DNA from: Bacteroidota bacterium | GTDB taxonomy: Bacteria > Bacteroidota > Bacteroidia > Chitinophagales > Saprospiraceae | NCBI GenBank assembly: GCA_963169325.1 | Contig: CAUJEY010000323.1 | Location: 1 to 42,515, forward strand | Direction: 5' to 3' | DNA: 42,515 nucleotides | Part shown: positions 34,965 through 42,077 of the stretch, piece by piece | Position numbering within the stretch: position 1 is the stretch's first letter | How the letters are laid out: each line of letters begins with the position of its first letter | Made by a program: the position numbers and the translations under genes | The notes under the pieces: model-generated | Database searches by the model: none | Told to the model about the DNA's origin: nothing | The model's input: only the letters and a program-made list of their open reading frames with translations

Positions 34965-35276
34965 ATGACGAAAACTACGCTTATTCTTTTTTGGGTAATC
35001 TGGCTCATCGACGTGCTGATAGCCCTTTTTGGTTACCGGGAGTTCATCAACGGTATTTTTGGCCGTTATGCCGCTCCTTCCACAAAATACGTCTTGTTTT
35101 GGGTGGCACTGCTTCTGGCAGCCCTGCTGATTATCGGCGGCAGCCTGTACTTTAAAAATCAGGGGCAGCCGGCGACTGCGATGCGCGTCGCCTGCATTCC
35201 GCTGGTGTTGGCCCTGCCATATATTTTGTGGATGGCCGTCGTGCTCGTAAGCGGCAAGAGTACTAATTGGCGATAA
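34965..35276 (+). CDS. Small membrane protein of unknown function
   Basis: 103 residues with three likely spans: residues 5-22, 43-63 and 76-97. It contains an aromatic-rich connecting loop (GYREFINGIFGRYAAPSTK) and a short hydrophilic C-terminus. The family is not recognised. It is divergent from the acyltransferase gene and 115 bases upstream of the MscS-type channel on the same strand. No function can be read. Confidence 0.6.
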   Translation: MTKTTLILFWVIWLIDVLIALFGYREFINGIFGRYAAPSTKYVLFWVALLLAALLIIGGSLYFKNQGQPATAMRVACIPLVLALPYILWMAVVLVSGKSTNWR

Positions 35277-35391
35277 AGATTTATCTGGATTCGAAAACCG
35301 GATTAGTGAAAATCAGTTATTTCCTGACATAGAATCCTCCAAACACTTCCGGGGTGTCCGTGTTGTAAAACAGTATCATCTCTTTTTTACT

Positions 35392-36423
35392 ATGGAATTT
35401 TATGTTGGGAATTTATCTGCAATTGTTTGGAGTTTGGCTTTGTTAGCCGGAGGCTGGCTGGCCGGTTGGGTTGTCGAATATTTTCTTCTCCGGAAATTAG
35501 AGCCGTCCAGTTGGTTTCGAAAGGCATTGGCCGGCATAGGCCATTGGATGGGATTGGCAGCCGGTTTGGCCCTTGCGCTGCGCTACCGGCTTCTACCCGC
35601 CGATTGGCACAGTGCTGCCGTTCTGGCCTGGAAAATCAGCGCACTAATGATCGCCACAGTTTTTACCGCTCGTTTGGTAGGGCGCTACATCCATCAGCAT
35701 ACCGTCGGCCTTACAGGCGATTTACCTTCGACCTCCCTGGCACATCACATCATGCGGGGATTGGTGTATGTGATTGGTATTCTGGTCATTTTACAAACAT
35801 TGGATATTTCGATAACGCCGATGTTGACCGCCCTGGGTGTCGGCGGACTGGCAGTTGCCCTGGCCCTTCAGGATACCTTGACCAACCTCTTCGCGGGCAT
35901 TCAAATCATCGCTTCACGAAAAATACGCCCGGGCCAGTTCATTCGCCTGGAAGGCGGCGAGGAGGGTTATGTACACGACATTGCCTGGCGAAATACAACC
36001 ATTCGAACTTTACCCAACATGATGGTGATCGTTCCGAATGCCAAACTTTCCTCCTCTATCGTAACAAATTCGTACCTGCCCAGTGAGGAGGTGAGCTCTA
36101 ATGTGGAATTGGGCGTACACTACGACAGCGACCTGGAAAGGGTAGAACAAGTGGCTTTGGAGACGGCTATGACTGTTATAGAAGCATTTCCGGGTGGTGT
36201 CACCGAGCCGGCGCCGGTTGTCCGCTTCCGGAGTTTCGGCGACTCCGCCATTAATATGGCCGTCGTATTCCGGGTACGGGAATATACCGACCAGTTTCCG
36301 ATACAACACTTATTGGTAAAAGCGCTGCACAAACGTTTTCGGGAAGAAGGAATTGTAATTCCCTACCCCATCCGGACTTTGGATTTGGGCGGGTTGAGTT
36401 TGCCCGAAAAATTGATAAATTAG
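35392..36423 (+). CDS. MscS-family mechanosensitive ion channel
   Basis: 343-residue inner-membrane channel that opens on membrane tension during osmotic down-shock. Four N-terminal spans (about 9-30, 45-63, 75-97 and 115-140) are followed by the pore-lining helix and the signature LGVGGLAVALALQDTLTNLFAG (residues about 145-166). Next come IRPGQFIRLEGGEEGYVHDIAWRNTTIRTLPNMMVIVPNAKLSSSIVTN, the beta domain, and a C-terminal alpha/beta domain ending EGIVIPYPIRTLDL. All are diagnostic of small-conductance MscS. The frame starts directly after an AT-rich gap with no strong Shine-Dalgarno site. Confidence 0.93.
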   Translation: MEFYVGNLSAIVWSLALLAGGWLAGWVVEYFLLRKLEPSSWFRKALAGIGHWMGLAAGLALALRYRLLPADWHSAAVLAWKISALMIATVFTARLVGRYIHQHTVGLTGDLPSTSLAHHIMRGLVYVIGILVILQTLDISITPMLTALGVGGLAVALALQDTLTNLFAGIQIIASRKIRPGQFIRLEGGEEGYVHDIAWRNTTIRTLPNMMVIVPNAKLSSSIVTNSYLPSEEVSSNVELGVHYDSDLERVEQVALETAMTVIEAFPGGVTEPAPVVRFRSFGDSAINMAVVFRVREYTDQFPIQHLLVKALHKRFREEGIVIPYPIRTLDLGGLSLPEKLIN

Positions 36424-36501
36424 GCTGTGCCGGCGCTGATAAAAATGATTATGTCAGTTGCCGTATTAATATTTTAAGCCAATTTTTAGAATTGTCCAAG
36501 G

Positions 36502-36530
36502 TTGCTTTAAGGTACCCATAGTCACCTTTG
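36502..36530 (+). promoter_or_regulatory. Candidate promoter of rubrerythrin cluster
   Basis: TTG at 36502-36504, 18 bases, then CACCTTTG at 36523-36530, one mismatch from TAnnTTTG. It is 35 bases before the rubrerythrin ATG at 36566, a normal leader length. This is the only promoter-like site seen before the three-gene cluster. Confidence 0.4.
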
Positions 36531-36565
36531 TCTTATCAAAACGAGTTCACACAAAAGATAAGACA

Positions 36566-37348
36566 ATGAAAAAGAATATTTTATTTCCTGCTTTTCTGGC
36601 CATAGCCGCCTGGATTCTTCTGCCCTCCTGCGGCTCCAGCGCGGAAAAGAACCCCGCACTCCAGGCGCCCGAAACTTCCCAGACGGAAACACCACCTGAT
36701 TCTATCAAAACAAAAAAGGGGGACGACGACGATGATGAGGCAGATGGGAACAAAGGCAAGGCTAAAAAAACCAGTCTCAATGTGACGCAGGACGCCAAAA
36801 CAGCTACCATTAAAAACCTCGGAGCGGCTTATGCCGGCGAAACTACCGCGAGCGCCAAATACGCCGCCTACGCTAAAAAAGCACAGGAAGAAGGTTTTAC
36901 GCAAATCGCCCTGCTTTTTAAAGCCACTTCGACTTCGGAAAAAATCCACGCCAACAACCACCGGTGGGTGCTTGAAGACATGGGCGAAGTCGTGCCCGAT
37001 GTCAAGCCGCAATACACGGTCAAGACAACCAAAGAAAACCTGGCGGACGCCATAGCCGGCGAATCTTATGAAAGCAGCACGATGTACCCGGAGTTCCTGG
37101 CCGCGGCCAATGCAGCCGACAACCAATTGGCGCTCTCCAGCCTGAACTACGCCTACCGTACAGAACAAAGACACAAACCACTCTACGAAAAGGCGTTGGC
37201 CGCCTTGCAAAACAATCAGCTGAATACCCTTTCAGCGCAGTACTTCGTGTGCCCAACCTGTGGCAATACCTACGATTCCACCCCGCCGAAACGTTGCCGC
37301 ATCTCGATGACCAGCAGCGAGCGCTACCTGAAAATAAACACAATATGA
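36566..37348 (+). CDS. Lipoprotein rubrerythrin with an incomplete rubredoxin-like end
   Basis: 260 residues. A signal peptide ends in lipobox LLPSC (C22), so the protein is lipid-anchored outside the cytoplasm. This is unusual because rubrerythrins are normally cytoplasmic peroxide reductases. An acidic stretch (DDDDDE, residues 53-58) links to the ferritin-like domain at about 80-210, with likely diiron ligands E92, E125-H128, E166 and E200-H203. The C-terminus has one rubredoxin knuckle (CPTCG, C229 and C232), but the second keeps only C244 (RCRISM), so a normal FeCys4 site is missing. It is followed by a membrane protein and an MbfA-like transporter. Confidence 0.88.
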   Translation: MKKNILFPAFLAIAAWILLPSCGSSAEKNPALQAPETSQTETPPDSIKTKKGDDDDDEADGNKGKAKKTSLNVTQDAKTATIKNLGAAYAGETTASAKYAAYAKKAQEEGFTQIALLFKATSTSEKIHANNHRWVLEDMGEVVPDVKPQYTVKTTKENLADAIAGESYESSTMYPEFLAAANAADNQLALSSLNYAYRTEQRHKPLYEKALAALQNNQLNTLSAQYFVCPTCGNTYDSTPPKRCRISMTSSERYLKINTI

Positions 37349-37365
37349 ATTATTGAAAAATAAAT

Positions 37366-37400
37366 GGGAGGTCTGAATTGCGATACCGCGCAGGCCTCCC
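37366..37400 (+). terminator. Hairpin between rubrerythrin and the next membrane gene
   Basis: GGGAGGTCTG (37366-37375) pairs with CAGGCCTCCC (37391-37400) as a 10-bp stem with one G-T pair and a 15-base loop. No long T-tract follows, only AAAAAAATTT some bases later. It may lower expression of the downstream genes or protect the mRNA end. Confidence 0.55.
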
Positions 37401-37430
37401 CAATTACCTTCACTTAAAAAAATTTATGCT

Positions 37431-37937
37431 ATGAACCAGGCTCATTTGCACCTGCTGCTCAACCACCTGCCCATCCTGGGCACCCTTTTCGGGTTACTGA
37501 TTTTAGCAGGCGGTTTTTTCCTGAAAAACGATGCCGTAAAAAGAACGGCGATGGGATTATTTGTACTTTCGGCCATACTTGCTATTCCTGCTTACCTCAC
37601 CGGCGAAGGCGCCGAAGAGATCGTGGAAAGCTTGCCAGGCGTTACGGAAAACCTGATTGAGGCCCACGAAGACATGGCCAACATTTTCCTTTGGATGGTC
37701 GGCGCACTGGGGTTGGTTGCCCTGGCTACTTTGTATACCGACCTCAAATCAAAAAAGGCGGCCTCCATGCTTTACGCCCTCACCTTCGCCGCAGCTATCG
37801 GGACGATGGTATTTGCGCAACGGGTCGGCGCTTCGGGCGGCGAAATCCGGCACACCGAAATCAGAAGTGGGGCAACGGCTGCTGCTGTTGAAAACGGACC
37901 GGCGGGCGGCCAGGAAAAAAGTGACGACGACGATTAA
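37431..37937 (+). CDS. DUF2231-like multi-pass membrane protein
   Basis: 168 residues with four spans at about 10-30, 38-55, 85-103 and 109-128. The first contains paired histidines (HLHLLLNHLPILGT), and another His (EAHEDMAN) lies before the third. DUF2231-type proteins show such histidines and may bind heme; this assignment is from pattern only. The C-terminus is acidic (EKSDDDD), like the acidic stretch of the neighbouring rubrerythrin. It lies 11 bases before the MbfA-like gene, so those two are surely co-transcribed. Confidence 0.65.
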   Translation: MNQAHLHLLLNHLPILGTLFGLLILAGGFFLKNDAVKRTAMGLFVLSAILAIPAYLTGEGAEEIVESLPGVTENLIEAHEDMANIFLWMVGALGLVALATLYTDLKSKKAASMLYALTFAAAIGTMVFAQRVGASGGEIRHTEIRSGATAAAVENGPAGGQEKSDDDD

Positions 37938-37948
37938 AAAATAAAATT

Positions 37949-39073
37949 ATGGCAACCCAGTCAGTAAAGCGTTTTTCTGCCAGCGTCCAGACCGAAGTGG
38001 ACGCCGCTTTTCTTTATGAAAAAATAGCCGGGGCCGAAACGGACCCCGGCATTGCAGGTATTTTTCGGAATCTCGCCGAAATTGAACACGGCCACGCAAC
38101 AAAAATGCTGGAACGGTTGCAGCAACAAGGTGTTCAAATCGTGTTGCCGCCGCCATCTTGGCGCGCCCGGGTGCTCGATCGTATCGGTAAAATTTTCGGC
38201 TACGATTATATCATTGGCGTGATGATGGATACGGAAAAGAGCATTGCCCAGGCAATTGTCCGGCAAAAAGAAGTGGGTAATATTCCGGTCACCGGCGAGG
38301 AAGGCAATCACGTCAATATCCTTCAATCGCTGTTAAAAAACAAATCCAAGGTTTCCGGAGAGCAAATTTCACGCATAGAGGGCCGGCACAAAACGGTGGG
38401 TGGCAATGCACTGCGCGCTGCCGTGCTCGGCGCCAACGACGGGCTGGTATCCAATCTGAGTTTGGTGATGGGTGTGGCGGGCGCCACCAGCGGCCAGAGC
38501 GAAATATTGCTTGCCGGCTCGGCAGGGCTGTTGGCAGGCGCGTTGTCGATGGCTTTGGGCGAATGGATTTCGGTGAAAAGCTCGCAGGAACTCTACGAGC
38601 GTCAGATGGCCCTGGAAATGGACGAAATCATTGCCAACCCGGAGGGCGAATTAAAAGAAATTACACTCATTTATATTGCGAAAGGTATTCCTGAAGGGCA
38701 GGCGCTGGAAATGGCGCAAAAAGCAATGTCCAACAAAGACGATGCCCACGCGCTGTTGATCAAAGAAGAACTCGGTATCAATCCGGAAGAGTTGAAAAGT
38801 TCGGCCTGGGAGGCTGCTATCACCTCTTTCGTCCTGTTTGCCATTGGGGCGATTATTCCGTTGGCGCCGTTTTTCTGGAGTAGCGGTTATACTGCAATAT
38901 TAGCCAGTGTCGGATTCAGCACGCTTGGCTTGTTTGTCATCGGCTCGGCCATTACCTTGTTTACTGGGAAAAGTATCTGGTTTTCCGGCATGCGACAGGT
39001 CATTTTTGGTATAATGGCTGCAGCCATCACGTTTGGTATCGGGAAACTGATCGGGGTTTCTATTGCCGGTTGA
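37949..39073 (+). CDS. mbfA: MbfA-like ferritin-domain VIT1/CCC1 family iron transporter
   Basis: 374 residues, inner membrane. Residues 1-150 form a ferritin/rubrerythrin-like domain (VQTEVDAAFLYEKIAG, AEIEHGHATKM with ExxH at E46-H49; TEKSIAQAI; GEEGNHVNI). Residues about 165-374 are a VIT1/CCC1 transporter with GANDGLVSNLSLVMGVAGA, LAGALSMALGEWISVKSSQELYER, then EALEMAQKAMS-like helix and three C-terminal spans. MbfA in alphaproteobacteria exports iron and protects from peroxide, with ferritin-like domain as the sensor or loader. Here its company with a rubrerythrin suggests the same task. Substrate specificity (iron or manganese) is not proven. Confidence 0.9.
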   Translation: MATQSVKRFSASVQTEVDAAFLYEKIAGAETDPGIAGIFRNLAEIEHGHATKMLERLQQQGVQIVLPPPSWRARVLDRIGKIFGYDYIIGVMMDTEKSIAQAIVRQKEVGNIPVTGEEGNHVNILQSLLKNKSKVSGEQISRIEGRHKTVGGNALRAAVLGANDGLVSNLSLVMGVAGATSGQSEILLAGSAGLLAGALSMALGEWISVKSSQELYERQMALEMDEIIANPEGELKEITLIYIAKGIPEGQALEMAQKAMSNKDDAHALLIKEELGINPEELKSSAWEAAITSFVLFAIGAIIPLAPFFWSSGYTAILASVGFSTLGLFVIGSAITLFTGKSIWFSGMRQVIFGIMAAAITFGIGKLIGVSIAG

Positions 39074-39085
39074 GTAAAAAAAGCA

Positions 39086-39106
39086 GACCGGGCATTGCGC
39101 CCGGCC
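39086..39106. repeat. 21-bp GC hairpin element, copy 1
   Basis: GACCGGGCA, four variable bases, GCCCGGCC. The 6-bp GC stem (39088-39093 with 39099-39104) has a 5-base loop. It lies just after the MbfA-like gene; a copy in reverse orientation is at 41134-41154. As a terminator it lacks a T-tract. It is listed as a repeat because both copies share flanks and stem. Confidence 0.7.
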
Positions 39107-39228
39107 CACCTAAAAACCCCAAAAAACCAAATGAAAACTTCTTTTATTCAATCTCGAAAAAAAACACGAGCACGAGCGCTTGTTTGTTGTCTGAGAGTAT
39201 TTGTTGTTTATGATGTAGGAATGGTGTT

Positions 39229-40527
39229 TTAGAATTTATAAGACAAACTGGTTTTGAGGCCAATTTGATTGCCAAGCAATCCTGGCCCTTCGCCAAAATT
39301 TCGAAGTAAATATCCTTCCACTCCCCAACGAAGATGCTTATTCAAACGATATTCTGCGCCCAACCGGAATAAAATCCCCTGAAAACGCGTATCGGATTCC
39401 GATTTTGCCGGAACATGCAGTTCGAGGTTATTCGTCTCGTTTTCAAATTCAAATTCTATTTCAAACGGCAGATAGGATGCCGCTTGCCCCCCCAAGCCAA
39501 TCCAGGGCGTCCAATTGCCGCGCAGAGGTATTTCGTAGCGCAAGTGCAGGCCATAGATGAAAGCCGGTACCGCATTGGCCTCCCAATATTTCAATTCAAA
39601 ATCGCCGCCGGGTTCGGGGATTTCGATCTCCAGGTCTTCCAGCGCATCCGTATCCTCAGCTTTCAAACTGGCTTGCTGATAGCCAATTTCAGCGCCGAAG
39701 CGCAAATTTCGGGCGATCTCAACGTCGGCGAAAACAGTTGCTCCCCAAACAACACCTTCAGCGTCGTGTAGCTGGTAGGGGAGGCCCAAAACGGCGCTGG
39801 CCCCCAGGCGGGGCCTTGCAAAATAGAGGAACGGAGCTTGTACTTTTTTCGTGGGCGATGGTTGGTTTTGGCTTAAATCTTCAAAAAGTGAATCGGTGGC
39901 AGGGGTTTCAGTTGGGCGGGACAGCGTCGTCTGTTCTGCCGTATCCACAGTGATGTTATTTCCAGACGGATATTGAGGTGCTTCTTCACCTGAATGGGGA
40001 GCCTGTTGATGGACAATATCTTGTACATCTTGTGCTTTTGCGCCGGCAGGCGTGGAGGGTTTTGTGGAAGAAACACCCTCAGACGGATTTTGCTGTCCGC
40101 CGGGAACAACGGCAGCGCTATTGCCGGCAGCGCTTGGGCCTGTAGATGAAATCACGTCTCCTGGTACGGCATGCCCCAGCTCAGAAGGCCCTTCGGCGAA
40201 TTGACGCCGCACAAAAGTGATGTTTTGATAAATCGTGTCGTAGTGATAAACCACCGTCCTGTGTATCACCGTATCGGTTTTAAGGCTGGTGCTATGGCTG
40301 TCGGCGGTTTGAATATTGCGCGAGGCTTCGCGCCACTGATACCACCAAAATACATTGCCTCCTGCCAGCAAGCCAAGTAGCGTAAGCAGTACCGGCAAAA
40401 GCCAATGTCGCCGCCGTTCGTGATCCATGCGGCGCGATAGTGTTGTCCATTGTTCCTCGCCATAAGGTTCGCCGGGAAGTTGGCCGAACTTGTGGCTGAA
40501 TAATTTGTCAAAGTCATTGTCTTGCAT
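39229..40527 (-). CDS. Apparent anti-sigma/outer-membrane beta-barrel fusion protein
   Basis: 432 residues from ATG 40527, chosen because AAAAGGAGG (40534-40542) lies six bases upstream; a second ATG at 40533 would be too close to it. Residues 1-42 are a charged cytoplasmic head (MQDNDFDKLFSHKFGQL ... QWTTLSRRMDHERRRHW), followed by one span (about 43-65). A long Ser/Thr/Pro/Gln-rich linker runs to about 245. The end (about 246-432) consists of barrel strands with a final aromatic Phe (IGLKTSLSYKF). The gene overlaps the ECF sigma gene by 14 bases, so the head is probably the anti-sigma domain. The protein would bridge both membranes; this topology is inferred. Confidence 0.75.
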   Translation of the reverse strand: MQDNDFDKLFSHKFGQLPGEPYGEEQWTTLSRRMDHERRRHWLLPVLLTLLGLLAGGNVFWWYQWREASRNIQTADSHSTSLKTDTVIHRTVVYHYDTIYQNITFVRRQFAEGPSELGHAVPGDVISSTGPSAAGNSAAVVPGGQQNPSEGVSSTKPSTPAGAKAQDVQDIVHQQAPHSGEEAPQYPSGNNITVDTAEQTTLSRPTETPATDSLFEDLSQNQPSPTKKVQAPFLYFARPRLGASAVLGLPYQLHDAEGVVWGATVFADVEIARNLRFGAEIGYQQASLKAEDTDALEDLEIEIPEPGGDFELKYWEANAVPAFIYGLHLRYEIPLRGNWTPWIGLGGQAASYLPFEIEFEFENETNNLELHVPAKSESDTRFQGILFRLGAEYRLNKHLRWGVEGYLLRNFGEGPGLLGNQIGLKTSLSYKF

Positions 40528-41074
40528 AGGCATCCTCCTTTTGGCGTTGGGCGAGCATTTCTTTAAGCCGCCCCCGTGCTTTGGATAGATTGGATTTAAC
40601 CGAACCAATGGATACGCCCAACATATCAGCGATTTCCTGATATTCATATCCCTCGACGGCAAAAAGATTAAAAGTAGTTTGGTAAGCAGGGGGCAGTTGA
40701 CGCACTAAGTAGAGCAGGTACTCCGCATCGGCATTAATGAGGGTTTCGGCCACCACCGTTTCGTCGCAGGCTTCCACCAGTGAAATGGTGGGGATTGCAT
40801 TCAACCTGGCCCGATAACGGTCGATACAAGTGTTTATCATCACCCTTTTCAACCATGCCTCGAACGGCAAATCGCCCGTATATTTGTCTATTTTGGTGAA
40901 AACCTTAAAAAAACCGTCTTGCATACACTCCCGCGCTTCTTCAGCATTGCCGGTGTAGCGCAGGCAAATAGCCGAAGCCCACGCATAAAATGCGCGATAT
41001 AGCCGGTTCTGTGCATAACGGTCGCCACTGCGGCAACCCCGGATTGTTTCAGCCAACTGCTCCTTGTTCAGCAT
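40514..41074 (-). CDS. ECF-type RNA polymerase sigma factor (sigma-70 family)
   Basis: 186 residues. Region 2 is residues about 20-90 (NRLYRAFYAWASAICLRYTG, then EARECMQDGFFKVFTKIDKY and PFEAWLKRVMINTCIDRYR). Region 4 is about 125-175 (LPPAYQTTFNLFAVEGYEYQEIADMLGVSIGSVKSNLSKARGRLKEML). There is no region 1 or 3, as in ECF sigmas. It overlaps the barrel protein gene by 14 bases, so translation is coupled, and that partner is the likely anti-sigma. The controlled genes cannot be identified from the window. Confidence 0.93.
   Translation of the reverse strand: MLNKEQLAETIRGCRSGDRYAQNRLYRAFYAWASAICLRYTGNAEEARECMQDGFFKVFTKIDKYTGDLPFEAWLKRVMINTCIDRYRARLNAIPTISLVEACDETVVAETLINADAEYLLYLVRQLPPAYQTTFNLFAVEGYEYQEIADMLGVSIGSVKSNLSKARGRLKEMLAQRQKEDAYARQ
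40534..40542 (-). promoter_or_regulatory. Strong Shine-Dalgarno site of the anti-sigma/barrel gene
   Basis: On the minus strand AAAAGGAGG, with six bases to the ATG at 40527 and lying inside the end of the sigma gene. Such strong sites are uncommon in Bacteroidota, and this one selects the start codon. Confidence 0.75.
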
Positions 41075-41133
41075 CCTTCCGGTTAAGGTACGAGCCGTTT
41101 TCTTTAAAAGTTGTCTCTTTCTTTAAATAAATT

Positions 41134-41154
41134 GGCCGGGCACTTTGCCCGGTC
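41134..41154. repeat. 21-bp GC hairpin element, copy 2 (inverted)
   Basis: Read on the minus strand, GACCGGGCA, four variable bases, GCCCGGCC, the same consensus as at 39086-39106. The stem is 41136-41141 with 41147-41152. It lies between divergent genes, so it is not placed as a terminator; the two copies flank the sigma and barrel genes. Confidence 0.7.
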
Positions 41155-41243
41155 TCATGTGTACTGAGAAAATAAAAAAGCGTGGTTTGTACATCAGCAC
41201 AATTGAGCGGCGTTCTCAAACGATAAAAATCAAAACCATTCAT

Positions 41244-41897
41244 ATGCCCTTCTTAGACAAATACCTTTTTTTCGTTGCGCTACTTTGCCTGCTTGCCTGC
41301 CGGCAACCCGTGAAAAGTACGGAATCACCCCTGTTGTCCTACTTCCAAACGACTACCCCCGCCGACACCCTGCACTTCGAAATCGCCGAAGACGGCGCCG
41401 ACGCTCCCGTTGCCGGCGATACCATCCCAAACAGCTTGTTTTTTAAAATAATAGACCCGGTCTTTCTGCAAGAGATCGACTACATAGCCGACTCTGCCCA
41501 AGCCCTGGTGCTGGGCCGGCAACGTTTCCCGCTGAACGACAGCACCGACGCCTGCCTGGTGGATATCCGGCAGTTCTGGTTTCAACACCAGTCGCTTTTA
41601 GTGTACGACAAACGCAGCAAATCCTTCACCGGCCGGGTCACCGTGGCGGAATGGTACGGCGGCGACGGCGGGCAGGTGCTCACCGGCAGCTGGATGCTCG
41701 ATTATGACGGCGATGGCGACAAAGACCTGGTGCGGCGGGAAATTGAGCACAGCTCGCGGCCCGATGGCGACGAAGTGCGGGAGGATTTTTACGAATCCGC
41801 GCTGTTACTGATGTGGGAGGACGGCCGTTTTGTGGAGCAACCGGTTTCCGATACGGCGCTGGTGGTGAAGCAGTTTCCGATCCGATCTGTTTGGTGA
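41244..41897 (+). CDS. Lipoprotein of unknown function
   Basis: 217 residues from the ATG at 41244; the frame stays open further upstream through the repeat element, but that would bury the signal. The signal ends in lipobox CLLAC (MPFLDKYLFFVALLCLLAC), so the protein is lipid-anchored. The central part has an acidic, calcium-loop-like motif DYDGDGDKDLVRRE, as in FG-GAP/EF-hand-like repeats of exported proteins. It is predicted to be extracytoplasmic. The family is not recognised. It converges with the OstA-like gene across a long inverted repeat. Confidence 0.75.
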   Translation: MPFLDKYLFFVALLCLLACRQPVKSTESPLLSYFQTTTPADTLHFEIAEDGADAPVAGDTIPNSLFFKIIDPVFLQEIDYIADSAQALVLGRQRFPLNDSTDACLVDIRQFWFQHQSLLVYDKRSKSFTGRVTVAEWYGGDGGQVLTGSWMLDYDGDGDKDLVRREIEHSSRPDGDEVREDFYESALLLMWEDGRFVEQPVSDTALVVKQFPIRSVW

Positions 41898-41932
41898 ATC
41901 CGAGAAATGTCCGGGATGTAGAACACAGCGGG

Positions 41933-42058
41933 AAAAATCTGTGGAAACCCGTGTACGCAGTCCGTGTTATCCGTGTTCCCATCCCGCTCGAGCGGCCCTC
42001 GTAGGAGGATGGGAACACGGATAACACGGACTGCGTACACAGGTTTCCACAGATTTTT
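41933..42058. repeat. Inverted repeat with 52-bp arms between convergent genes
   Basis: Left arm 41933-41984 and right arm 42007-42058 are complementary at 51 of 52 positions, around a 22-base loop that contains the palindrome CGCTCGAGCG. The arms contain the words TCCGTGTT in tandem and end in AAAAATCTGTGGAAACC, so the transcript on either strand finishes with a U-tract. It is a likely bidirectional terminator between the lipoprotein and OstA-like genes. This is the longest inverted repeat in the window. Confidence 0.9.
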
Positions 42059-42077
42059 TGGTTGAATGTTTAAAGAT

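Noticed and set aside
39110-39228. Small gene in the AT-rich gap after the MbfA-like gene
   Set aside because: Open frames there are short, lack a start with support and show no recognisable motif; nothing else was seen in that gap besides the GC hairpin.
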